A DNA stretch of 64,000 bases from contig CAVUKZ010000010.1 of assembly GCA_963742205.1 (NCBI GenBank), positions 310,001 through 374,000 of the forward strand. Reading direction: 5' to 3'. Position 1 is the first letter of the stretch, and every line of letters begins with the position of its first letter. Shown here in pieces: positions 35,112 to 42,902 of this stretch. Source of the DNA: WHSW01 sp963742205. Lineage in GTDB: Bacteria; Actinomycetota; Thermoleophilia; Solirubrobacterales; 70-9. Position numbers and translations under genes: made by a program. Below the pieces are notes generated by a model. That model made no database searches, had not been told where the DNA came from, and worked only from the letters and a program-made list of their open reading frames with translations.

Positions 35112-36071
35112 CTAGGAGTTGAGCTGGTCGATCGAGCACTCGGCCGCGGGCTTGTCGTCGCGCCAGCGCAGGATCTTGGCCCCGTGGCGGATGCGACCGG
35201 CCGACACGTGATCGAAGCTGACCTCGATCACGAGCTCGGGACGCAGGCCGATCCATTCGAGGTCGCGGTCCGCAGCCCAGCGGCTGGGGTCGGCCGAGCC
35301 CTTCTCCCCGCTCGCGTACGGGGCGAGCGTGTCGACGAGTTCGCGCTTCTGCTTCGCCCGCAGCCCGGAGGTGTGGCCGACGACGTGGAGGTCGCCGTCT
35401 TCGTCGTAGAGCCCGAGGATCAGCGAGCCCACCGTGTTCTCCTCCTTGCCCGGCCGCCAGCCGACGACGACGGCGTCGATCGTCCGCAGGCGCTTGACCT
35501 TGACCATCGCCTTGCGCTCGCCACGCAGATAGGGCGAGTCCGTGAGCTTGGCGATCACGCCCTCCCCCGTCTCCAGCCACGGCTCGGCCGAGGCCGGGTC
35601 GCCCACGAGCGGGGTGAGCTCGATCGATCCCGCATCGCCGAAGCCCTCGACCAGCTGCTCGAGCGCCGACCGGCGCTCGGTGAACGGGTCGTCGAGCGCG
35701 CTGTGATCGCCGAGCGCGAGCAGGTCGAAGGCGCGAAACAGCGCCGGCGTCTTCTCGGCGAGCATCCGCACCCGCGACTCGGCCGGGTGCAGGCGGTTCT
35801 GAAGCGCGTCGAACTCCTCTTTGCCGTCCTCGTTGAGGATCAGCAGCTCACCGTCGATCACGTAGCGGCTCTCGGGAAACCGCAGCTCGGGGAAGTAGCG
35901 CGCCAGCGGCCGGCCGCTGCGCGATTGCACGAAGACGTCGTTGCCGTCGACGAAGGCGAGCGCTCGAAAGCCGTCGTATTTCGGCTCGTAGCACCAGCCC
36001 TCGCCATCGGGAATCTTCTTCCGCGAGAGCGCGAGCTGAGGCTCGATCGGCGGGCGAAGGGGGAGGGCCAC
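35112..36071 (-). CDS. ATP-dependent DNA ligase
   Basis: 319 residues from GTG 36071. Motif I 'CYEPKYDGFRALAFV' supplies the adenylated Lys (K-Y-D-G). 'SRSGRPLARYFPEL' (motif Ia), 'YVIDGELLIL' (motif III), 'RAFDLLALGD' and 'ETGEGVIAKLTDSPYLRGERKAMVKVKR' (motifs IV-V) follow. The C-terminal OB domain contains 'VGSLILGLYDEDGDLHVVGHTSG'. The size matches LigC-type or the ligase half of LigD. With the separate polymerase at 28163 it could supply NHEJ. It is divergent from LhgO with 18 nt between the start codons, so promoters overlap. Confidence 0.94.
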   Translation of the reverse strand: MALPLRPPIEPQLALSRKKIPDGEGWCYEPKYDGFRALAFVDGNDVFVQSRSGRPLARYFPELRFPESRYVIDGELLILNEDGKEEFDALQNRLHPAESRVRMLAEKTPALFRAFDLLALGDHSALDDPFTERRSALEQLVEGFGDAGSIELTPLVGDPASAEPWLETGEGVIAKLTDSPYLRGERKAMVKVKRLRTIDAVVVGWRPGKEENTVGSLILGLYDEDGDLHVVGHTSGLRAKQKRELVDTLAPYASGEKGSADPSRWAADRDLEWIGLRPELVIEVSFDHVSAGRIRHGAKILRWRDDKPAAECSIDQLNS

Positions 36072-36089
36072 GCCGTTAGTCTCGCAAGC

Positions 36090-37310
36090 GTGGACGCCGC
36101 GCAACCACCTCGTGAATCGGACGTCGTCGTCGTCGGCGCCGGCATCGTCGGCCTCGCGGTCGCGCGCGAGCTCGCGTTGCGCCACGACGGGCTGTCGGTC
36201 GCGGTGGTGGAGCGCGAGCCGACGATCGCCGGACACCAGACGAGCCATTCGAGCGGCGTCATCCACTCCGGGATCTACTACGAGCCCGGTTCGCTCAAGG
36301 CACGCCTGTGCGTCGCCGGGGCGCGGGAGCTCTACGAGTACTGCGACGAGCGCGGGATCCCGGCGCAACGTTCCGGCAAGCTGATCCTCGCGACCGCCGG
36401 GTCGGAGCTCGGGCGCTTGGACGAGCTCGAGCGCCGCGGCCGCGCCAACGGCGTCGCCGGCCTCGCCCGCCTGGACCCGGCCGGGATGGCGGCGGTCGAG
36501 CCGCACGCCGTCGGGGTCGCCGCCCTGCACGCGCCCAACACGGGCATCGTGGACTTCGCCCGGGTCGCGGCCTCCTACGCGGACGACCTCCGCTCCCGCG
36601 GCGGAACCGTCGTCACCTCCTGCGCGGTCGCCGGCGTCGACGGCACCGACTCGGGCGTGACCGTCAGGCACGCCGCCGGGACCACGCGGGCACGGGCCGC
36701 GATCGTCTGCGCCGGTGCCTGGGCCGATCGCCTGGCGCGCGCCGCAGGGGCCCCGGCCGAGCCGCGGATCGTCCCGTTCCGCGGCGCCTATCTGCGGCTC
36801 GTGCGTTCCCGCGACGAACTCGTGCACGCAAACATCTACCCCGTGCCCGATCCCGAGCTGCCGTTCCTCGGCGCTCACCTGACGCGCGGCTTCGACGGCA
36901 ACGTCCTGCTCGGGCCGACGGCGCTGATCGCGGGCGCCCGCGACGCCTACCGGGTGCACCAGGTGCGGGCCGAGGACCTGCGCGAAACGCTCGCCTGGCC
37001 CGGCAGCTGGAAGCTCGCGCGGCGCTTCTGGCGCGCGGGCGCGACCGAGATCCTGCACGCGGTCTCGCGCCGCGCGCTGGTCGCCGCGGCGCAGCGCCTG
37101 GTCCCCGAACTGCGCCCGGGTGACTTCGTCGCCGGCCCGTCCGGGATCCGCGCTCAGGCTGTCGCCCGCGACGGCTCGCTCGTGGACGACTTCCTCGTCT
37201 CGAGCAGCGGGCGAGCGCTCTTCGTCCGCAACGCCCCGTCCCCCGCCGCGACCTCGTCGCTGCCGTTGGGACGGATGATCGCCGACGAGGCCGAGCCGCT
37301 GCTCGCATGA
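36090..37310 (+). CDS. lhgO: L-2-hydroxyglutarate oxidase (FAD-dependent)
   Basis: 406 residues from GTG 36090. FAD-binding 'SDVVVVGAGIVGLAVARELAL' (G-x-G-x-x-G), then 'GHQTSHSSGVIHSGIYYEPGSLKARLCVAG', a strong LhgO/L2HGDH signature, 'NTGIVDFARVAASYADDL', 'RIVPFRGAYLRLV', 'HANIYPVPDPELPFLGAHLTRGFDGNVLLGPTA', and C-terminal 'AGPSGIRAQAVARDG'. It oxidises L-2-hydroxyglutarate to 2-oxoglutarate, passing electrons to oxygen or quinones. The next gene overlaps its stop by 4 nt. Confidence 0.92.
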   Translation: MDAAQPPRESDVVVVGAGIVGLAVARELALRHDGLSVAVVEREPTIAGHQTSHSSGVIHSGIYYEPGSLKARLCVAGARELYEYCDERGIPAQRSGKLILATAGSELGRLDELERRGRANGVAGLARLDPAGMAAVEPHAVGVAALHAPNTGIVDFARVAASYADDLRSRGGTVVTSCAVAGVDGTDSGVTVRHAAGTTRARAAIVCAGAWADRLARAAGAPAEPRIVPFRGAYLRLVRSRDELVHANIYPVPDPELPFLGAHLTRGFDGNVLLGPTALIAGARDAYRVHQVRAEDLRETLAWPGSWKLARRFWRAGATEILHAVSRRALVAAAQRLVPELRPGDFVAGPSGIRAQAVARDGSLVDDFLVSSSGRALFVRNAPSPAATSSLPLGRMIADEAEPLLA

Positions 37311-37660
37311 CGTTCGACGACGTCCGCGGCCTGGCGCTCAAGCTCCCTGAGGCGGCCGAGTCGACCGCTTACGGGACGCCGTGTTTTCGAGTTCGCAAGC
37401 GGCTCTTCGCCCGCCTGCGCGAGGACGGGACGACCTTGGTCGTCCGCGTCGATCCCTTGGAGCGCGAGGCGCTGCTGAACGATCCGAGCGGCACCTACTT
37501 CATCACCCCGCACTACCAGGACCACCCCTACATCCTCGTCGGGATCGAGAACGCCGACCCGGGTGAGCTCTGGGAGCTCCTGGTCGAGGCGTGGCTCGAG
37601 CGCGCACCGAAGCGACTGGCGGCCGCTCACGAGGCGGAGCTGCTCGGGCGGGGCGAGTAG
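37307..37660 (+). CDS. MmcQ/YjbR-family protein
   Basis: 117 residues, ATG overlapping the LhgO stop. 'MTFDDVRGLALKLPEAAESTAYGTPCFRVRKRLFARLREDGTTLVVRV' and 'TYFITPHYQDHPYILVGIENADPGELWELLVEAWLERAPKRL' are the standard MmcQ/YjbR blocks (P-x-V-x-E and G-x-P-x-F-x-V-x-x-K in the first). The fold resembles the DNA-binding domain of some phage and repressor proteins, but a role is not established. Co-transcription with lhgO is likely from the overlap; no functional link is known. Confidence 0.88.
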   Translation: MTFDDVRGLALKLPEAAESTAYGTPCFRVRKRLFARLREDGTTLVVRVDPLEREALLNDPSGTYFITPHYQDHPYILVGIENADPGELWELLVEAWLERAPKRLAAAHEAELLGRGE

Positions 37661-37667
37661 CCGCCGC

Positions 37668-38570
37668 TCAGCCCGCGAGCTCGCGGATCGCCGCGACGAC
37701 CACGTCCGGGGCCTCGATCTGCGGGGTGTGCCCGACCCCTTGAAGGATCTCGACCTTCGCCTCGGGCAGCGCCTCGGCGAGCTCCGCCGCGCCCTCCACC
37801 AGACACAACCGGTCGGCGTCGCCCCAGATCACGGTCACGGGCACCCGGATCAGACTGGGGTCGAACGGATGCTCGAGCTCCGGGCGCAGGCGCTTGGCGT
37901 ACTCGAGCCGCTCACGGATCACCGGCCGCTCGAAGTGAAAGCGGGTGAAACGGTCCACCACGGTCTTGTCGACGGCCCCTGGCTCGGCGAACGCAAGCGA
38001 GCGATACAGGCGCCCTGCCACGCTGCGGACGACCGCCGGCGGCACCGGCGCCGGGACCCCGATGATCCGCGAGACGGCCGGGACCCGGTCGAGGGTGAAG
38101 AACAGGGGCGCCATCCGGATGCCCGCGGGCCCGATCGGCACCACTCCGGCGAGCGGTAGGTCCTCCAGCTCCGCGAGCCTCAGCGCGACCCAGCCGCCGA
38201 GCGAGTTGCCGGCGACCAGAACCTCGGTCCCCGCCTCCTCGGCGGCCAACTCCACCGCCGCCGCCGCGAACTCGACCAGCTGGTCGAGCACCGAGCCGGC
38301 CCCCAGCGGCGGGGCGGCGCCGAAGCCGGGCAGGTCGTACGCGATCGCGGTCCGGCCCGCGACCGAGAGCCGGTCGAGCACGCTGAGCCAGGTGTCCGCG
38401 TTGTCGAGCCAGCCGTGCAGAAGCACCGAGGGGATCCCATCGCCGGCCGAAGAGACCGCCCGCGTAGTCACCCCGCCCACCTCGACCTCGCGGCTTCGCA
38501 GCCGGGCCGTGGGCGCCCGACCGTCCCCTGGCCACGGCTGCGAGTCGCCACCGAGGCGGATCGTCGGCAT
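37668..38570 (-). CDS. alpha/beta hydrolase
   Basis: 300 residues. The oxyanion region is 'PSVLLHGWLDNADTWLSVLDRL' (H-G-W), the nucleophile elbow 'VLVAGNSLGGWVALRLAEL' (G-N-S-L-G-G, Ser near 120), and the late acid and His are in 'VTVIWGDADRLCLVEGAAEL' (Asp) and 'EILQGVGHTPQIEAPDVV' (His). These make a complete catalytic triad of the epoxide hydrolase/haloalkane dehalogenase/esterase type. The substrate is unknown. Its ATG overlaps the stop of the upstream winged-helix regulator (TGATG), so it is the last gene of a three-gene operon. Confidence 0.9.
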   Translation of the reverse strand: MPTIRLGGDSQPWPGDGRAPTARLRSREVEVGGVTTRAVSSAGDGIPSVLLHGWLDNADTWLSVLDRLSVAGRTAIAYDLPGFGAAPPLGAGSVLDQLVEFAAAAVELAAEEAGTEVLVAGNSLGGWVALRLAELEDLPLAGVVPIGPAGIRMAPLFFTLDRVPAVSRIIGVPAPVPPAVVRSVAGRLYRSLAFAEPGAVDKTVVDRFTRFHFERPVIRERLEYAKRLRPELEHPFDPSLIRVPVTVIWGDADRLCLVEGAAELAEALPEAKVEILQGVGHTPQIEAPDVVVAAIRELAG

Positions 38571-38878
38571 CAGCCGTCGCCGTTTACCCGCGAGATGAGC
38601 GAGCTCAGCGCCGCGATCTCCTCGTCGAGCGCCTTGCGGCCGGCCTTGGTGGCCGACACCCAGGTTCGGGGACGCTTGCCCTCGAACCCCTTCTCGACCG
38701 CGACCAGGCCCGCCTCCTCGAGCACCGTGATGTGGCGGGAGAGGTTGCCGTCGGTCAGCTCGAGCGCTTCGCGCAGGTGTCCGAAGTCCGCCCGGCGCGC
38801 TTCGCTGAGGACCGCGAGGATCCCGAGCCGGACGCGTTGGTGGACGGTGTCGTCGAGCCGCAGCGCCGGATGGGTCAC
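38570..38878 (-). CDS. winged-helix (MarR/ArsR-like, 'transcriptional regulator') protein
   Basis: 102 residues from GTG 38878, overlapping the upstream membrane-protein stop as GTGA. 'ALRLDDTVHQRVRLGILAVLSEARRADFGHLREALELTDGNLSRHITVLEEAGLVAVEKGFEGKRPRTWVSATKAGRKALDEEIAAL' is the short one-domain winged-helix family often annotated as DUF-type or HTH_27. 'ELTDGNLSRHITVLEEAGLV' is the recognition helix with the wing after it. It is normally co-encoded with a membrane protein that it represses. Two matching operators lie at 39482-39533. Confidence 0.9.
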   Translation of the reverse strand: MTHPALRLDDTVHQRVRLGILAVLSEARRADFGHLREALELTDGNLSRHITVLEEAGLVAVEKGFEGKRPRTWVSATKAGRKALDEEIAALSSLISRVNGDG

Positions 38879-39465
38879 GCGCGCGCCGGCCTGGCCCCGT
38901 GGCGCGGGGCCGCCGCCCGCTCGCGAGCCCGGGTGAGGAGCGCCGCGGCGATCAGGATCACGCCGATGCCCGCGTTGATCAGGGTCCCCGGCTCGGACGG
39001 GTCGGCGAGCGGGAAGACGGCCGCGAGCCCCGCCATCGGGATCGCCGAAAGCGCCTCGACCGGATCGCGCGAGAGCCACGCGAATCCGAGCGTGAAGGCC
39101 GCCGCGACCAGGCACACAGCGACCCCCGTGTCGCTGCCATCGGTGACTCGGTTGACGGCGACCAGCACCGCCGCCATCAGCAGCAGCAAGGCCGTCGACG
39201 CGTCCCAGGGACGGCTCTCGATCCCGGCCTCGAGCTCGGTGCGGGCGTAGTGAGAAACGACCAGCCAGCCCCCGAGCGCGAGCCCGCCCACCCAGTAGAT
39301 CCAGGCAACCGCCTCGCCGGGTTCGATTGCGTTCAGCGCCCCAGCGCCGACGAGGAAGATGCCGATCACGATCCGTGCGTACCAGCTCGACGCGAGCCGC
39401 CGCCGGGTCTCGGCGCGGACACGGGTGACGGCCTCGAGCGTCTCCGCGGCTTCGCTTCGGTCCAT
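38875..39465 (-). CDS. membrane protein co-encoded with winged-helix regulator
   Basis: 196 residues from ATG 39465, with a clear ribosome site (GGGAGGTGG). After a short cytosolic start ('MDRSEAAETLEAVTRVRAETRRRLASSWYARI') come six likely membrane segments, including 'IVIGIFLVGAGALNAI', 'IYWVGGLALGGWLVVSHYA', 'ALLLLMAAVLVAVNRV', 'GVAVCLVAAAFTLGFAW', 'MAGLAAVFPLA' and 'AGIGVILIAAALLTRA'. The function is unknown. Proteins of this layout are commonly paired with the small winged-helix regulator, suggesting envelope or stress homeostasis (inference). It is the first gene of the operon and sits directly behind the operator pair. Confidence 0.83.
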   Translation of the reverse strand: MDRSEAAETLEAVTRVRAETRRRLASSWYARIVIGIFLVGAGALNAIEPGEAVAWIYWVGGLALGGWLVVSHYARTELEAGIESRPWDASTALLLLMAAVLVAVNRVTDGSDTGVAVCLVAAAFTLGFAWLSRDPVEALSAIPMAGLAAVFPLADPSEPGTLINAGIGVILIAAALLTRARERAAAPRHGARPARA

Positions 39466-39481
39466 AGTCCACCTCCCGGTT

Positions 39482-39533
39482 AACTTTGCAACGCAAAGCC
39501 ACCGTACCACAGACCACTTTGTTTTGCAAAGTT
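39482..39533. promoter_or_regulatory. paired operators and promoter of the winged-helix operon
   Basis: AACTTTGCAACGCAAAG (39482-39498) and, in the opposite orientation, AACTTTGCAAAACAAAG (39517-39533) are two 17-nt sites with internal CTTTG/CAAAG dyads, centres about 35 bp apart. On the minus strand TTGCAA and TACGGT, separated by 17 nt, lie between them as a possible promoter. The layout predicts autorepression by the regulator at 38570-38878. Confidence 0.65.
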
Positions 39534-39542
39534 ACGGCGGCG

Positions 39543-40703
39543 CTACAGCCCGTACGTCTTGGAGACGATCTCGCGCTGGATCTCGTTCGTCCCGCCGTAG
39601 ATCGACATCACGAGGGTCGCGCGGACGTGGCGCTCCATGTCGTACTCGGTCGCGTAGCCGTAGCCGCCCATCATCTGCATGCCCTCGAGCGCTGTCTTCT
39701 TGGCGACCTCGGTCGACTTCAGCTTCGCCATCGACGCCTCGCGGGGGAGCAGTTGGTTCGGGTCCGCGTCGACCTTGCGGGCGACGTCGTAGACGAGCAG
39801 TCGCGTGCACTCGATCTCGGTCGCCAGGTCCGCGATCCGGTGACGCAGCGTCTGAAACGAGCCGATCGGACGGCCGAACTGCTTGCGCTCCTTGATGTAG
39901 GCGAGCACGTCGTCAAAGGCCCGCTGGGCGATGCCGAGCGCGCTCGCGGCGAGGATGAGGCGCTCCACGTTGAGCCCCGCCATCAACTGCATCCACGCGG
40001 CGTCGACTTGCCCGAGCACGCGCTCCTCGGGGACGTAGCAATCGGTGAGGAAGACGTCGTTGACCTCCTTGCCGCCCATCGTCTCGATCCCGCGGATCTC
40101 GATCCCCTCGGCGTCGGTGGGCACCGAGAGCATGGTCAGGCCCTCGTGCTTGGACCCCGAGGTGTCGGAGCGGGCGATGACGAGGATGTGGTCGGCGATG
40201 TGCGCGGCCGAGATCCAGGTCTTTTGCCCGTTGAGGACGAAGCCGCCGTTCTGCCGCTCCGCGCGGCAGGAGAGGTTGCCGACGTCCGAGCCGGCCTCGG
40301 GCTCGGACATCGCGATCGCCTCGACCCGCCCGCGCGTGATGCCGCCGAGGATCTCGGCCTTCTGCTCGTCGGTGCCGAAGCGCTCGTACGCGCCGGCCAC
40401 GATCAGGCTCACGCCGTAGCCCGCGATCGGGACCAGGCCGCGCATCGTCTCCTCGAGGAAGATGCAGGCGTCGACCATGCCGCCGCCGGAGCCGCCGTGG
40501 GCCTCGTCGATCGAGACTCCGAGCCAGCCGAGCTCGGCGAGCTTCTCGTAGATCTCCTGGTTGTGGAGCTCGGTGTAGCCGCTGGTGAGCCGCTCGCGCT
40601 GCTCCTTGGTGCCGAGCTCGCGCTCGCAGAAGTCGCGAATCGCCGCGCGGAAGTCGCGCTGCTCGTCGGTGAAGTCGCCGGGGACGGCTGTGATCGTGCT
40701 CAT
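39543..40703 (-). CDS. acyl-CoA dehydrogenase
   Basis: 386 residues, full length for the soluble ACAD fold. 'DFTDEQRDFRAAIRDFCEREL' start, 'IAMSEPEAGSDVGNLSCRAE' (FAD contact), 'GFVLNGQKTWISAAHIADHILVIARSD', 'KEVNDVFLTDCYVPEERVLGQVDAAW', 'YIKERKQFGRPIGSFQTLRHRIADL' and 'QMMGGYGYATEYDMERHVRATLVMSIYGGTNEIQREIVSKTYGL' are present. The last block bears the C-terminal FAD-binding and dimer motif. It likely oxidises a branched or medium acyl-CoA. It follows the SCP-x-like thiolase 20 nt upstream in the same operon. Confidence 0.94.
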   Translation of the reverse strand: MSTITAVPGDFTDEQRDFRAAIRDFCERELGTKEQRERLTSGYTELHNQEIYEKLAELGWLGVSIDEAHGGSGGGMVDACIFLEETMRGLVPIAGYGVSLIVAGAYERFGTDEQKAEILGGITRGRVEAIAMSEPEAGSDVGNLSCRAERQNGGFVLNGQKTWISAAHIADHILVIARSDTSGSKHEGLTMLSVPTDAEGIEIRGIETMGGKEVNDVFLTDCYVPEERVLGQVDAAWMQLMAGLNVERLILAASALGIAQRAFDDVLAYIKERKQFGRPIGSFQTLRHRIADLATEIECTRLLVYDVARKVDADPNQLLPREASMAKLKSTEVAKKTALEGMQMMGGYGYATEYDMERHVRATLVMSIYGGTNEIQREIVSKTYGL

Positions 40704-40723
40704 GGTTCCTCTAGTTGTTGGTT

Positions 40724-41920
40724 TTAGTTGTTAGGGCGGTAGACGGTGACGACCGCGGCGCCGCCGAGGCCGATGTTGTGCTGCAGCGCGACCTTGGCGC
40801 CGTCAACCTGGCGGGCGTCGGCGTCGCCGCGCAGTTGCCAGGTGAGCTCGGAGCACTGCGCGAGCCCGGTCGCCCCGAGCGGGTGCCCCTTGGAGATCAG
40901 GCCCCCTGACGGGTTGACGACGGGGCCGTCGCCGCCGTAGGTCGTGGCCTCGGCCTCGACCAGCTTGTGGCCCTCGCCCTCGGCTGCGAAGCCGAGCGCC
41001 TCGTAGGTGATCAGCTCGTTCGCCGAGAAGCAGTCGTGGAGCTCGCACACGTCGACCTCGTCTGGCGCGACTCCGGCCTCCGCGTAGGCCCGATCGGCGG
41101 CCTGCTTCGACATGTCCCAGCCGACGATCCGGATGCAGTCGGTGTCGTCGGCGAAGGTCGATGAGAGGTCGGTGACCATCGCCTGGCCCGCGATCTCGAT
41201 CGCCCGGTCGCCGAGGTCGTGCTCCTCCACGTAGCGCTCCGACGCGACGATCGCGCAGGCCGCGCCGTCAGAGGTCGGCGAGCACTGGAGCTTCGTGAGC
41301 GGTTCGTGGATGACCCGCGACTCCTTGATCTCGTCGAGCGAGTACTCGGTCTGGAACTGGGCGTAGGGGTTGTTGACCGAGTGCTTGTGGTTCTTCCAGC
41401 CGATCCAGGCGTAGTGGTCGGGCTCCGAGCCGTACTTGTCCATGTGGTCGCGCCCGGCGTTGCCGAACATCTGCGGCGCCGGCGGCGACTCCTCCGGGTC
41501 GCGGATCGCGAACATCGCCATCGCGTGCTTGTCGATCGCGTTCGTGCGGTCGGTGTACTTGACCCCGAGCGAGCCCTTTTCCATCTTCTCGAACCCGACG
41601 GCGAGCGCGCAGTCGACGAGGCCGCCGCGCACTGCCTGGCGGGCGAGGAAGAGCGCCGAGGAGCCGGTGGAGCAGTTGTTGTTCACGTTCACGATCGGGA
41701 TCCCGGTGAGCCCGAGTCCGTAGAGGGCGCGCTGCCCGTAGGTCGAGTCGCCGTAGCAGTAGCCGGCGAAGGCCTGCTCGACGTCCTCGTAGGCGATCCC
41801 GGCGTCGGCGAGCGCCTTCTCCCCGGCCTCCTGGGCCCAGTCGGGGTAGTCACCGTCCTTGGTGCCCGGCTTGTCGAACTTGGTCATGCCGACCCCGATC
41901 ACGTACGTGCGCGCGCTCAT
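40724..41920 (-). CDS. thiolase-fold acetyl-CoA acetyltransferase, SCP-x (lipid-transfer) type
   Basis: 398 residues. 'YVIGVGMTKFDKPG' N-terminus, nucleophile Cys in 'IPIVNVNNNCSTGSSALFLARQAVRGG' near residue 80, 'CELHDCFSANELITYEALGF' (the H-D-C-F motif of the SCP-x type) and 'VNPSGGLISKGHPLGATGLAQ' (catalytic His in G-H-P-L-G-A-T-G). The end 'HNIGLGGAAVVTVYR' is also typical. It would cleave 3-ketoacyl-CoA in side-chain or branched-chain oxidation, or act as a lipid-transfer thiolase. It is divergent from MaoC and TetR, with a TetR-like palindrome between. Confidence 0.93.
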   Translation of the reverse strand: MSARTYVIGVGMTKFDKPGTKDGDYPDWAQEAGEKALADAGIAYEDVEQAFAGYCYGDSTYGQRALYGLGLTGIPIVNVNNNCSTGSSALFLARQAVRGGLVDCALAVGFEKMEKGSLGVKYTDRTNAIDKHAMAMFAIRDPEESPPAPQMFGNAGRDHMDKYGSEPDHYAWIGWKNHKHSVNNPYAQFQTEYSLDEIKESRVIHEPLTKLQCSPTSDGAACAIVASERYVEEHDLGDRAIEIAGQAMVTDLSSTFADDTDCIRIVGWDMSKQAADRAYAEAGVAPDEVDVCELHDCFSANELITYEALGFAAEGEGHKLVEAEATTYGGDGPVVNPSGGLISKGHPLGATGLAQCSELTWQLRGDADARQVDGAKVALQHNIGLGGAAVVTVYRPNN

Positions 41921-42014
41921 CTGACTCCTTACTCCTTCAGTCTGAAAATTAGGCGCCTCAACGGCGGCGCGGCTCGGCTTAGCCCTTCGGGCTCCGCCTC
42001 ACGGGCGCAAAGAT

Positions 42015-42032
42015 ACAGAACGGCTGTTCGGT
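42015..42032. promoter_or_regulatory. TetR-type operator between thiolase and MaoC genes
   Basis: ACAGAACGGCTGTTCGGT is an 18-bp interrupted palindrome (AC-n-GAAC-n-G / C-n-GTTC-n-GT, matching at every arm position except the two n). It lies 18 nt upstream of the MaoC ATG and 95 nt upstream of the divergent thiolase start. The TetR protein two genes away is the likely ligand. A separate small hairpin (AGCCC-TTC-GGGCT) lies near 41978-41990. Confidence 0.6.
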
Positions 42033-42050
42033 TTGTTAATTTTCCACCCC

Positions 42051-42902
42051 ATGACTACCGACACGGCACCGCAGTTCAAGCCCGAGGCGATCGGGAAATC
42101 GGGCGACCCCGTTGAGTTCGAGGTCACCAAGGACCGCATCGCGGCCTACGCCGCGGCGACGAACGACCCGCTGCCCGCGCACGCGAGCGGCGAGATCGCC
42201 CCGCCGGTATTCGCGATCGTGCCCGCGTTCCAGGCCGCCGGGATGGCGAGCATGCAGGTGATCCCGGGTGAGCTGCTGGGGGCGATCCTGCACGGCGAGC
42301 AGGACTTCCACTACCACCGTCCGATTGAGCCCGGGATGAAGCTGAGCACCACGGCGGCGCCGATCGGCATGCGCCAGCGCTCCTCCGGCGTCACGGTCGT
42401 CACCCGCGCCGAGACGCGCGCCGACGACGAGCTCGTGGTCGAGCAGTACATGACGACCTTCGTCCGCGGCGCCCAGGGCGTGGAGGACATCGGCGAGGAC
42501 GCGCCGCCGCACCGGTTCGACGAGGCGCTGCGCGAGCGCGAGCCCGACGCAGAGGTCGCTCAGACGTTCGACGCCGATCAGACGTTTCGCTACGCGGAGG
42601 CCTCCGGCGACCCGATGCAGATCCATCTCGACGACGCGTTCGCGAAGTCCGTCGGCCTGCCCGGGATCATCATCCACGGCCTCTGCACCATGGCCTTCAC
42701 CTCGGTGGCGCTGATCGCCCACGCCTGCCCGGACGACCCGACGCGGCTGAAGCGCCTGGCGGTCCGGTTCGCCTCGATCGCCCTGCCCGAGCAGACGATT
42801 ACGACCCGGATCTGGGACCTCGGCCAGGGCGCCCACGCCTACGAGACGACCTCGGACGCCGGCGCGGTCGTGATCAAGGACGGGCTCGGCGAGATTGAGT
42901 AG
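42051..42902 (+). CDS. MaoC-like (R)-hydratase / double hot-dog enoyl-CoA hydratase
   Basis: 283 residues from ATG 42051. Two hot-dog halves are visible. The first has 'VTKDRIAAYAAATNDP' and 'EQDFHYHRPIEPGMKLSTTAAP'. The second has 'QTFDADQTFRYAEASGDPMQIHLDDAFAKSVGLPGIIIHGLCTMAFTS', which carries the hydratase-2 motif (Y-A-x-x-S-G-D-x-N/M-P-I-H) with catalytic Asp and His. 'DPMQIH' replaces the commoner 'N-P-I-H'. It would hydrate an enoyl-CoA in beta-oxidation or the reverse. It is first in a plus-strand operon with the TetR gene, whose TTG overlaps its stop codon. Confidence 0.88.
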   Translation: MTTDTAPQFKPEAIGKSGDPVEFEVTKDRIAAYAAATNDPLPAHASGEIAPPVFAIVPAFQAAGMASMQVIPGELLGAILHGEQDFHYHRPIEPGMKLSTTAAPIGMRQRSSGVTVVTRAETRADDELVVEQYMTTFVRGAQGVEDIGEDAPPHRFDEALREREPDAEVAQTFDADQTFRYAEASGDPMQIHLDDAFAKSVGLPGIIIHGLCTMAFTSVALIAHACPDDPTRLKRLAVRFASIALPEQTITTRIWDLGQGAHAYETTSDAGAVVIKDGLGEIE

